Assembly: GCA_017506865.1 (NCBI GenBank)
Contig: JAFCMP010000490.1
Span: forward strand, 558,001 to 622,000
Direction: 5' to 3'
Length of the DNA: 64,000 nt
From: Tribonema minus
Taxonomy: Eukaryota > Sar > Xanthophyceae > Tribonematales > Tribonemataceae
Shown: positions 44,724 through 58,200 of the stretch, piece by piece
Numbering within the stretch: the first letter of the stretch is position 1
How the letters are laid out: each line of letters opens with the position of its first letter
The notes under the pieces: model-generated
What the model was told of the DNA's origin: nothing
The model's input: only the letters and a program-made list of their open reading frames with translations
Database searches by the model: none
Made by a program: the position numbers and the translations under genes

Positions 44724-46870
44724 TCAACCGCCTGGCTTACGTTGGCGAGAGCACGTCAACACACGCGAGTGCAAAGGCCTCTTATCAGTACCTACAGAAT
44801 AGCGGCTCGAAAGATGGATTGAAATCGGCAGCTCGGAAGCACTGCGCGAAAGCAGCAGCTCATTCAGCAGCGCTTCTGGGGTCCCCGGCTGCAGCTCCGG
44901 AGTAAGGCTGGCTTGCGTAGGGGCACGTGATGCGGCTGTGGCGCTGCCGGGACGAATGAGCCTTGGCCGGCATCGCAATCGTTCTGCAATGGGAACAGCT
45001 TCTAAACAGACTTCGGTCATTGACACCTCAGGGTGCACGAATGCCGTGATATTGGGGATAGCAGCCACCTCTCGCCCCTTCTGCAACCAAGCACACACAC
45101 ACCTGAAAGGATGTCGACGATAAAATGTCGTCGATTCAGTGCTCCGTCCCCACCCACAGAGCCTGCTGCGCGTTTCGCCTCGCTAGCGCCCTAGCACACA
45201 CCCTCCAATGATCAGATGCAGCCCACCATTTTGGGCAGTTTGCGCTTTTCTCGTGGGCAGCTCCCTTGACGTGCCTGCAGATTTGCGCCTAATGATTGTT
45301 CAGGGCGTGTGTGCTACCGCAATCCCGCGCTGGCCCTGCTGGAGCCGACCTGCTTCCCGTCACACGAACTTCACAGATCCAGGCGAGCATTTGCTCACGT
45401 ATACCTACCTACCCATTTTTGCGTGAAATCGAGCCATTGATCTGTGTGTTTGTTTTTGTGACTAGCTCTGATGTGCTGTCATGGCACCATCATGCCTGTG
45501 TGGTTATGAGAACCGTGAATGACTGCCGACACCGTGCAGAAAGCATTCACAGGCTTGACTTGCTGAGCATCAGCTGCAGTAATGTTGCCCTTGCGTTACC
45601 TGGTAAGCTTTTACCAAATGCCCAATAACCATTTATCTTTCATGTACGTGCGTTCAGTACAGGCACAGCCATTCAATGTGCATCAAGCCACAGCAGGCAA
45701 TCAACAGAATGTGACCTCCCCCGCACCCCCGCAAGTCCGCAATGGTTTCTGTAAGCGCCTGCCTTTGTGCCAGGGACACAGTCGGTGCAAAATCTGGACA
45801 CATACCATGCGGACAGGCGAAGTCTGCCTGGCAGTAGATTTATCAGCCATACCTTTGCATATTGTCAGTGCAGGCGAGGTTGCTGCATAGGAGTATACCC
45901 TAAGATGACATACGACACACAGCCTCCTGTGTGGACCTTTATGGACATGTGCACATGTCCATGAGTGCATACTGTCTGCATGTTGTTTCACAAACAAGTG
46001 TGCAGATATGTTCTGTGTGAGATACGCAGTATCTGCTGGCACTGATGCTGCCGTGCGGACCCTGGCGCTAGTTCACATTGAGCACCTGTGCCAGTGCCGG
46101 CCGCTGCATCGACGCTGCCATTGCAAATGCCAAAGCGAAGGGCATGAATGTGGCCATGCCTACCCGTGAGTGAGAGCGTACTGCCACAAAAAGTTGCAAT
46201 ACTGACTGCACAGCTGCAGGGCTAGCTGTGGACTTGCTGCTGGGCAGCTGCCGTTGGGTAGCAGCTCTGGAGCTGCGTCACAACAGATCAACACCATGCC
46301 ACAACTCGTTCACTTCCAAATGCAAGCACATGATGGACGAATGGGCTACCCACGCAAGTCACCTCAACAGCGGCCCTGAGAATGGCAAATGACCTACGAT
46401 CCAAGTCTTAAGGATGGCTGCAAGAAACTGAGAGCTATTTGAGAATCCACAAGCTTCAAAACTAAGAATGGAATGTCAGTCAAGGTAATCTGACGCAATG
46501 GCTGCTTCGGTCGCATCGCGCTCCGACACTGCCCTGCAGATATCCACACTGCCGTCACTAACCTGCAGATATGAACGCTGCATCGCTGCAACTCGCACCG
46601 ACTTGCTCTTCAGACTGGGAGGAAAGGACTACTCAGTTCAACGCACACACACGTACGCACACACCAGACCAAAAGTCATGAGCAGAGCGTTGTGTATTCG
46701 CTTGGCTAGGTCCAAAGGGGTACAGTGCACACCCGTATCCGGCACATGCGCAGACGCGTTTCAACCGCAAGTTCCTCAACTGCAAGTTCCTCCCCCCCAT
46801 CCATCCCCTCCAGCGAGAGTCCGTCGCCAATTTCTCCCAGCTCCATAGCCAGGCTCTCCGTAACTGCCAT
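44724..46870 (-). CDS. Tentative six-exon gene of unknown function, 234 aa
   Basis: Proposed exons are 46733-46870, 46563-46614, 46086-46159, 45716-45758, 45533-45573 and 44724-45080. The phases join without stops (0, 1, 0, 1, 0). The model starts MAVTESLAMELGEIGDGLSL and has an acidic N-terminal segment. A hydrophobic, possibly membrane-spanning stretch follows in exon 3 (MATFMPFALAFAMAASMQ). The long last exon has a good acceptor (TTGCAG after a TG-rich tract; KGREVAAIPNITAFVHPEV) and ends with TGA at 44726-44724. The exon 4 donor (GTCACA) and the exon 3 and 4 acceptors are weak. The first and last exons are the best supported. I do not recognise a family. Confidence 0.35.
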
Positions 46871-46999
46871 TCAGCAGCTGAAGGGGGGGAGGGGGGGGGG
46901 GCACACGCGGCGGTGGCCGCAACGACAGTTCTGCAACCGTAGCGCCCCTTGACCCCAGTCGCGCCACTGGGTGTCTTTTGCTTTACGGGAGACGGACGG

Positions 47000-48387
<1,388 letters not shown>

Positions 48388-49278
48388 GGTGGCTGGGGGG
48401 GGCGGGCAGCGGACACACGCTCTGAAGTGCTCCTCCGCTTGCACACCAACCAAGCTCGGTAGAGGTACATACAGTATAGGTAGGGGCAGACTCACTCATG
48501 TGATCCGAGTCACAAATCAGGAAGGGAAGTGACAAGCCCGCTGCAACTCAGCAAAGCAGTGATGCATGGCCATCAAAAACTTGCTTCTGTCATGACACGC
48601 TCCGTGATCCTGCTGACGTGCCACATATCACACAGCCAATCCTGGCCGCACATTGCATACACCAATGGAACAGCCATGCGCCGGTGTGGCGGTGGCCGTG
48701 CGCAAGCGTGCCGATCCTCTGACACCAACCATTGCCAAACGCAGCTATGTAGATGCCCTCAACAGCAGCAGGAAGCCTGATTTTGAGCCAAACACAGCTT
48801 TCTGCACCTAAGCGAAACATGTACGACGAAACCCTTGCAACAGGTTCGGAGCACTCTCGTTCACGTCACTGCCTTCGAGTTGTAGATGTCATACAACTAG
48901 TAGATGAGGGAGACGTTGATATGTACCAGGCCAGCAGACAGGGAGATAGGCATATGCAGCCGCGTATGAGCACGGCAGGTGCAGCGCTACTTCAAGTTCG
49001 AAGGAGGCAGAGTAGAGCTGAGCAGCAACATGAATTAGAGTAAAGCTGATTGAGAGAGAGCAGCAACATGAATTGTTTGCGATATTTGCCAGCAGTTGTT
49101 GAAAACGGCAGACGCTAGAGGTGTATATACCTGTATATACCTACTACTTGGCGACGCAAGTTGGCGTCAATTCGAAAGTTGTGCAAGAATTGCAGCGAAT
49201 CCTAATGGGCCTTTTAGGGTTGGCCTGCGCCAAAAGCAAACCAAGCGGCGTGTGAGACTTGGGTCCTCGGTCAGCAAT
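48388..49278. other. Divergent intergenic region between RPS27 and the cysteine-repeat gene
   Basis: About 890 bases that should hold two divergent promoters. A duplicated segment (GAGCAGCAACATGAATT at about 49019 and 49060) and a GTATATACCT duplication near 49122-49141 are visible. A 96-codon open frame at 48753-49043 shows no coding features I trust. Confidence 0.4.
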
Positions 49279-52200
49279 ATGCAAACAAGACTAGCAATAT
49301 TGATGCTGTCGTGCTTTGCCCGTGCCTCTGGATTGACGGAGCCTGAGGCAGCTTTGCGAGGGCCAACGCTAATTCCTGAGAAAGGCAAGTTGTAGTTTTA
49401 AAAAGTATGAGGTTGCTGCTGGCACTGCCGTGCTTGTAGTATCGCGCAGAAAAGCCTCCTTTGCTTCCTCGGTGCCCGCTGTGAAATCGATGCACGTCTG
49501 CAATTCACGACGGTTCTTGTTCGCCCGAGTGTATACAGTTGCTGGCATGATCATCACTATCATCGTGCTCAAGCATGCTCACGGTGCCTCACGTTGCACA
49601 ACTCCTGCAACATGTTGCATGCAGAGTGTATCGGGAGAGGCAAGGACAAGAAGGTCAACTGTTGTACCGAGAAGCAGCCCTGCAGTTTTAGGGTAAGGCA
49701 GACAGACAGCATCGGATTGCCGCTCGTGTATGTATCAAGTACAGGCTTATCACACGACAAGAACTTCATGACGTGCTCAGTCATGGCTTCGGCGGCTGTT
49801 CTTGTCAGGTATACCTATGCCGTACAGGCACTTGGACAAAGTGCGACACTTTCAGACTGTCATACGACATGTAGATTCCTTACAGCTAGATGCCAATCAT
49901 CTGGGCTTTTTCGCGCCCTGAGCGAGAATTAATAAAAAGTACAACAAGCAACAATTATTATGTTCAGTCTCATAAATGTTTGTGAAGGGACTGGCGATCA
50001 TGATGCACCCAGACATGTTTTCAGGCAGGGTAGGGAACATGCAATGCATTCAACAGGTGTCAGGTCGTCAGTGCCCTTTCAAAGTGTGTTTAGACGCAAC
50101 CACACGCGCAGAGCCTCATAGCATACACATGGGGGTGACGGGAATGCTGGATCAGGTGTTGTGTAGTGCAGGCGGTAAAGTTGCCACATGTACCGCAGTG
50201 CGCCCAAGCCATATGGTGCGGTCGATTGACTGCATGCATGTTGGCTACTGGTACGCACTGAACATGCCGTCTATTGCAAGGCCTAGGCCTTCACAACTAT
50301 CTTGGCACAGGTCGTACATTATCACCCCCCCCCCGGCTGGTCATGCAATGAGGCCCCACCATGTGCAACAACTTGAAGGGGTGGGGGCATGAGATGTGGA
50401 TGTCAGCCAAGATAATGGAAGCCTACTAGTTCATGGTGTAGTCCAGGTAGCTAGTCATGACCTGGTGGCACGTGCGCACTGCAAGGGCGTTCAATCATGC
50501 TGCACGGCTGACAGCTGCCTACCCTACTAGCCTAGCAGCACTACACACAGCTCCCAAGCATGTGGAAGTCAACGAGGCACAATGAGCTGCTACAATTGAC
50601 GGGTAGCCCTTGAATAAAGGACATGTATGATGACCATACCATATTTGGTACTGCATGTTATTCAAGAACGAGAGACAATCCCACCTGTGAGCGGTGCAGT
50701 TCAGGTCACCTCAAGCTGCTTAAACAGCCTCCAAACTCACCAAGCACGTCAACACGCATCATTGACCGCGCCACACAAATCATGCATGATGCACCAGGCG
50801 CCACTTTCCTGCGTACGTAGTGTACACGTGCGAATCCTTGCGAATTGCATATGAAGTACTTCAATAAGCTCAAACTTGTGCTGAGCATCACTTCTTGCAC
50901 TTGAACCATATTGCACGGCCAACAGATGGCACCTCACATACAACTCCCGAGCGTACATATGTAGAAAGTGATGAAGCACATCAAGAGGCCCTCGGGACGC
51001 CAATTGAGGGACTACCAGGTCATTGAGACCACACTTAATGACGTGATCTGCTTTGACAATATAATATTTGCGAGGTTGTACTTCACCCTTTGGACTGAGA
51101 CAACCCGTGCATGGCACAGTTATGGCCCCCCTCGGAACGTACCGCAGCAAGCACCCTCAGGTCTTCCGCAGCACTTCAGCATCGGAGTGCGCCGTGCATT
51201 AATCACGCCATGCAACTGATGCACCAAGCACCGCTGTTGCATGGTTATGCCGCCTCGTGCACTTGACCTCGCACAACTGCAAAGTGAGCTCATATCAGTG
51301 AGCTCATATGCCAGCCTGCCAGTGGCATCTGGCACTGCATTGCATGTCCGTTGTTAGCTGACCCATCTGACTCGGAGCTTGTTGTCTCTATGCGCCTGCC
51401 CCCGCAGAGCCAGGAGAGCAAGGTCCAGTATGACTGCATCGGGACTGAGTCGTGCCGGGTGAGCGTTGAATTCTGCGTCCTCTTGACGTATGTCAGAACT
51501 TATGCGACCTCTTGCTCGGTATTGTGTACTGTAGAGGTCGCAGCGCCCTCAGTGAATATGGTCAAAGCGCGTGCCTCCTCACTCTATCGCACTGTGGCAT
51601 CTCACGACGCTCATTAAGGAATGGTGCAGACCTGCATACCTGGTTGTGGAAGCGCCACTACAGCTGTGCTGAGCGGTGTCACCAGTTGCAGTGAACCAGG
51701 TGCCAGCGTTTATTATAATCGATGAGTCCAGGCTGTTGTACCGCATTGCAAGTGTCCCTGCCGGGCAGCATGTGGCTTCTCTGGTATGCCCGCTTGGTGT
51801 GGTCAGATCTCGCAGCTGCCCTTGTGAGGCAGGGTATTCAGATCTGTCACTCACGCGTGCGACTTCTGCCTGGAAGTGCTCGAGGTGAACAATCTCCCCA
51901 GTGTCGTCGCAGATCGTTGCACCATTTGGTGACGGACGGCTCTGTGCACCCTTGTGGCTGGGGTTACGGGAATGCCAGCCACGGTCCGCAAATGTCGCAG
52001 TTGTTATGGTGAGCTCTATGGTTGTGCGGTTCCAATGGCCTTGTCGACGCCATCACAAATGACCGCGCCTGCAGACGTGCGCGCGTGGGTGTGTGGGCGG
52101 GTGGGTGGGGGGGGGGAGGCAAAGCCCTCCATCTACATTCAAGAGTTTCAACGCAGGGCAGCATACCCTCAATTCACTACTGGCCGTGCACCCCAGGTCT

Positions 52201-55200
52201 CTGAGGCCCTTCGGACCAGCCGTTGGTGGCTTATCTGGAGGGGTCCGCTCCACTGCATGGCCTACGGTACACATTAAGTATGGTGTGCGGCAAAGTGGTG
52301 ACGTCCTTGAACGCCACTGACTGCAGCGCCCTTTTAAAAAGCCAACATATGAAAGTGGCGACGAAGAAAGCAGGAACGCGCGCATGTGGTAGACTACATA
52401 TGTCACTGGAGCCCCAAGATAAGCCATGCGGAGTCACTTGTGATCTACCTGGCCTTCGGACGTTGTGAGGTGCAGCAATACCATTCAGTTCAAAGGGTGC
52501 CCACCCAGGAGGGGTGCAGCCGCCCCCGTGATGTCAGCATTGCTCAGGTCCATGAGTGCGGTGGAAGAGGCGGTACGCAACTTAATGTTCCAATCCGTTC
52601 CTGTTTGCACTTCATGCGCTGCTGGCGCAGAGTACGCGTTTTGGCGACAAGACCAGTGCCAGGTGCCTAGTCAAGAATGCCTGCCAGGTACGTTTTTGGT
52701 GAGCGCTAGCGCTTCCCGCTACTGCCTGAGCTCCAGAGTTGTCGTAGCCTTGCGGTGTAGATGCAGTGAAAGCAGCGAAATCAAGGCTCTTGGGAAGGCG
52801 CAGGCAAATATGCCTACATATGCTGCAAGATTATCTACGGACGCCCCGACTGATTGATGCAGACATGAGATGACCCCCTTTTGAGGTGTCCGCCATTCGC
52901 GTGAGTGATCGATCATGCACATGGAGGTGGGACGTGGTTTACAACTTACGTCATACTTGAATGGTGGAGCATATGGGTGTACATCATTTTGGCAGTACTT
53001 GTGCTGCTCATGAGGCTTGCAATGCAGTCAGGGCGACATTTCGCTTTGGTACTGCACGCTGGCAGCCGCACATAGCTTCCATGCTCTATACGCTGTGTGT
53101 CACAGCCTGCTGATCCAATCAGGATGGCCGATGACGTGTTGCGCATCCTTAAGTAAAGTAATTACACTGCGACCGAGCGACAGCGCCTTCAGCATCAAGA
53201 AGCGGCAATTGTGTGTGTGCCACGAGGTGTCAGGAACTCTGCATTTCGATGCAGTAGCAGAGCACTGGCACTGGTGCCAACACACGTGGGCGCATCGCGT
53301 TGTATTGTACCACATTGCCCTGCAGGGTTCCTGACACACCTGAAACGTGTCCGTGGCTGTCGACAGTGGCGAATCATTACACGTGCGCACCATCGCTATG
53401 CTCAATTGCTTGTGACTCATGCCTAGTCAGTGCCGGGAGGTGCACACATCATCAACTGGCAGGAAGCTCCTGCTGTGACCTTTTTTATTACTTTTTCTAC
53501 CGTGCCCGCTGTGCCTGAGGCGACAGCTGAATGCTGCACGATTCGTACTTGTGTGTGCAGGATGCAATTTTCCGCAAGGGGTCCATCGGCAACTGCGAGA
53601 CGCCTTATGCGTGCCTCGGGGTGAGTTGGTCGATATACCGTATATGCCCCAGTAAACGCCCCCCCCGGCGTGCGGATCTGGGACTTTGCACAGCACGCCC
53701 ATGGGCGTATACAGGAGCGGGGGGGGCCGTACAAGGGGGGGGGGGGGCTTAGCTGCTCCAATTTGAATTGCCAGCTAGCAGGGGGGGCGTTTACTAGGGC
53801 CCGGAGGGCGTTTGAGCACAAAGTTGTGGTGGCGATAGCGGACATCTCTGATAACGGCAATGGCGGTGCTGGCGAAGCTGCTGCAGCTACATCAGCTCTT
53901 GTCAAGCGAGCATTGTTGCCTGTGTGACCATGCATCGGCAGTAGAGAAGCTCAGACCGATAATGAGTTCAAGTTCGGCTTAAAGTTCAGCTTAATTCGGC
54001 TTCGCCGGGGGTGTTTTTTTGCGAGCCAACCTGCAACCATTTGGTTGCTAGGGGGCGTTTATAAGGGGGGGGTGGGCGTTGTTGCCCACTTTGCCCTGGC
54101 AGCACGCCCATGGGCGTTTACGAGGGGGGGGGGGGCTGTACAAGGGGGGGGGCGTTTACTGGGGCATACACGGTAGTTTCTTTGCAAGGACGTCACGTGA
54201 CGCTATGGCGGCCTCCACGATAAGAGGACATAGGCTGACTCATTGGTGCTGCTTTCACAGTCCTCATCTTTTTCACCACCCGAATGCTCATGCAACACGA
54301 AATGCATGCCTTTGACGGAATTGAGAGCACTTGAGCGCGCACGTCTGAATGTCAAGCGATGCCTTTGTTCGCACGAGTGCGTAAATCAGAGGGCATCTGT
54401 CTACCGGCGCGCTTACGGGCACATACCGTCACAGGTGCTCTTAGACCTTTGTGCACAGGCCTGTCGTTAATGGGCTCAGTTCTGACACTTCGCTGCTCTG
54501 TTGGCTTTATAAATACTGTCATAAAAATGCGTGCCAAATGAGTTCTAGTGTTTGCATACATGGGATCTGAGACTGCCACCTGTCAATTTCCCTGCCCTCT
54601 CTGCCAATGTTACTGCTGCCAGGCGACGTTCCTCAGGAAAGGCAAGCTCGTCAGGTGTCACGTCGAGCGCGGCTGCCAGGTGAATTACAGCAATGGGCTT
54701 GGTGTCAGTGCTCAGTGACTGGCATGACCTACGTCTTTTAAGCGTGTGTACACAGGAAGCAAATAAGCAAAGGAAAGATCACAAATGCAGTTTAAAACCG
54801 ATGTCCTGTACGTTCGAGGTTCGATTGTCGATGCGCGGATGGATGCTGTGTACCATGAGTCTTGCTTTTCTGCGATGCGCACTCTTTGGACTTCAATGTA
54901 GTGGTCTAATTTAGAAGTGCTGCATGAAGAGCACCGGTCTCAATTGACAGCGGCAGCGGAGATGCTGCGCCATGGTGTAAACAGAATGAGCGATGCGGTT
55001 CAAGCTGTGAGGAAATGACCGGCCTTGAAAATCCAAGGGAGACCTGCGGGCTGCCCATGCAACTGGTGGCGATGGTACATATCGACAGTATACAATAACT
55101 ATTTAAGAAGTGGACTGCCTGAAAGGCTATGCCCAGTGCTGACAGCTTTGTTTCAAAACACCACATGTGTGGTATGCATGCATGATGTGCGTATGATTGC

Positions 55201-58200
55201 ATGTCACTCACGCTCTGCCACAACGTGTGAGACTGTCTGATGGATGCAGATTAGATGCTTGCCGCACCCGCGTGGGGGGCGGGCATGAGTACTGTGCGGT
55301 CAGGACTTGCATAAGGGTTGGGAATGGGGGGGGAAGGCCAGGAACGGAAAGCCGGCATAGGCCATACAGCACCTCCTCACTGCCCTCATCGATGAGTCAT
55401 TACATACACTACACTCCAAACACACCCTCAAACATATTCCACTGCCAGATACATTGCTATTCAAGTAACTCGAAGTAGCAACAAGCGCAGCAGCCTCGCA
55501 ACACCAAAAGGCGTTAATCACGCTTCACTCTGTAATCACTGCCACCCTCAGCCGCTGTCGTATTGATGCTCAGCACCTATGCGTGATCTATGGCCTTCGT
55601 GTTCTTCCTCCTGCGTACTGCTTGTGCTGTCCTTACCTGCGGCAGTCGGTCTACATCAATGAGGGCAGAGAGGCACTCTGCAAAGTGAAGAACGCCTGCG
55701 TGGTGAGTGGCTGCGATCTCAGAAATGACACTTTTATAAATAACTAGATTGGTGCGCTGCAGTATGTATGTACCTGCTTACACATTGCAGTACTTCTTTG
55801 AAGTGCCTTTAATGTCTCAGAGTTGCATGTTGAGCAACTTCTGTCTTGATGTGCACGAGCGCTTGCATCGCAAAGTGCTTGCAACCTGATTGATGAGCTA
55901 ACTGCAGCATGCAATATATATACTGCTACACTTGGAGTCGCAGCATAGCCCCACCATTTTGCAATTGGATAGCGTCAGCTTGGGGTCCAAGCTCTGACTC
56001 CAGTAGTCGGTAGACACAACAAACTTCATTTCCACGCATGGCCATTGAGCACAACAGGAAACTGAACGCTGCCGTCTCACCTGATCTTGTGTGACTGGCC
56101 TGAGCTCACGTGGACAGAACCAGAATGATCCGCTACGCACACACGCAAGCATGCACAGTACGCTTGCGCAGCATGCTTGGCCATGCTAGTACCTGCCGTC
56201 TCGTAAACTCGGGCACAAGGAGTGAGCCGAGTCAAGCTGCACCGCTGGTGGCCTCATCAACTAAGAACTGTCAGGTGTGAGGCGCGTAATCCATTGTGCT
56301 CATGCACTTTGTTGCGCTGGCATTGTGCTGCGTACGCCTGCAGTACTTCAGCATTGGGAGGGGGTCCAAGGCCACGTGCACGCGACCCGGCGCATGTCAA
56401 GTGAGTGCGCGCATCGTATCTTTCGGCGTATACAATCACATTTATCAATGGTGCCAAGCTTTTGACATCCTTGCAAGAAGACGCTTCAGCCAGTGTTGCT
56501 GCGGTTACGTGGTTACTGATTTTAAAGCCCCAAAGCATGAGCGCGGTTGGTCAGAGCCACACGCTACACACAGAGTGCATTGGGCAGCAGCCTGTGTAGT
56601 GTGTGCGCAAGCTGAATACGGCTTTTGCACAGGATTTGACGCAAAGGTTACCCGTCACCATCCACAGTACTTGAACAAGTATGACATACATACCATGCAG
56701 TACACATGTCGACACTGCAAATGCCAACAATGTGCGAGCTCCGCTGCTACACTTAACTTATTGAGGCATGCACCAGGTGTTGAACAGGGGGCTTCCTGAT
56801 GTCTTCTTCTTTGCTTTGAACTGGAAGTCTCTGCGGTGCACCATGCCATACCATGCATAACAATGGCTCGGTCAACAGCGCAATGTTTCTCGGTTTTTCC
56901 CGCTGTCACAGAGCTTGTTCATCGTGGGGAAGGGCGCTATGGTCGACTGCCAAGGCCAGGCCTGCGACGCAAGTATGAGCATCCCGATCCTTCAAGGATG
57001 AAGCACTGCACGCGTGCGACCTTCGCTAACTCTGTGATGCTTCACAAACTTCACAGCGTGTTTGTCACAATAGCCGGCAGTTGATCGATAGAGCTGGTGC
57101 TGCTGCTTCTGCTACAGTCGCGTACAGTGCTCGTTGTTCAGCGCCCCTGATACTCGATGATGAAGTGCCCATCACACATTGCAAGTTCAAGGTGGTATGC
57201 TGTGCAATACTGTGCAAACTTATCCTTCAAGGCACGATAGCGCCTGTTGAATCTTCACACCACGGAGCACAACAGCTGTCTGGTGACATGGCTTTGTTTT
57301 ACCCTAGTCTCTTGCGGGTGGTGGTGCATGCAGGCTACCAAGTTTCTGACCGACGAAGGGCCGGAAATCAAATGCAGCGGAGACGGCTCATGCAAGGTAA
57401 ATCACTGCATCTGAAGCATCCAGATTAGAGCTTATTTGCGGTATGCTGTATCGTCTGCTCATAAATTTGAGAATGGCCTTCAACAATCAGCATTTCCAAC
57501 ATTATACGGTCAGATCTGTTGTACCTTCAGTGACTGTAGTGGTTTGCTACGCGGAAACTTGTTTCCTGCTGCCGTGACGCGCGAGAGATGATAACTGTGG
57601 CAGCGACAATTGCCAGGACACAACCAGCAGCCGTATGTCAGTGCTCGTTATGCACCATCTCCATCTATCTGTTGAAGGTGCTTGAACAACGGTTTGAGCG
57701 GCGTGTGCGTGAAGCTCCTGCCATATTTCTATGAAAAACGTGAATGTGGCTTCATTCACTCATCACCATTGTGGCAACTTAAGTCCAGCTGCTGAAGGGC
57801 GTCAGACGACGCTGCACGTGGACGTTGCTCAGCAGATTTTATACTGATACTCTGTGTCTTCACATATTTTCACACTTGTAAATTATGCCCCAGCAGCAGT
57901 TGTGCCTGCACCTATGCGTTGCCAACGCCTGTGCGCTTTTCGTTATGTCATTGCCGTCTCTGTGTGTTCGCCCCTTCTGTGTTTCACAGTTTATTGCAAA
58001 AGTATGGCTCTCATATGCAGCAGCTCATTGTGCACGCATGCAAGCAGGCTGGGGACCGCGTCACTGTGACTAAAGCTGAAAATGAAAATGACTTCACAAT
58101 CAAACAGAAAGAATTGTTGATGCTGCGCTGCTTCATTGCCCTTGCCACCCTCTCAGTTGTGGCAACCCCACTAAAGGTTCTCACTACTTTTGTTGCCATT

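Noticed and set aside
51612..51710. Repeat-like unit (VLSGVTSCSEPGAS) in the cysteine-repeat gene
   Set aside because: The second cysteine is serine, and no acceptor-donor pair fits in frame; at best a decayed unit.
57976..58072. Frame FIAKVWLSYAAAHC after a CACAG acceptor
   Set aside because: No donor keeps the frame, and it ends in a stop; the unit spacing does not match.
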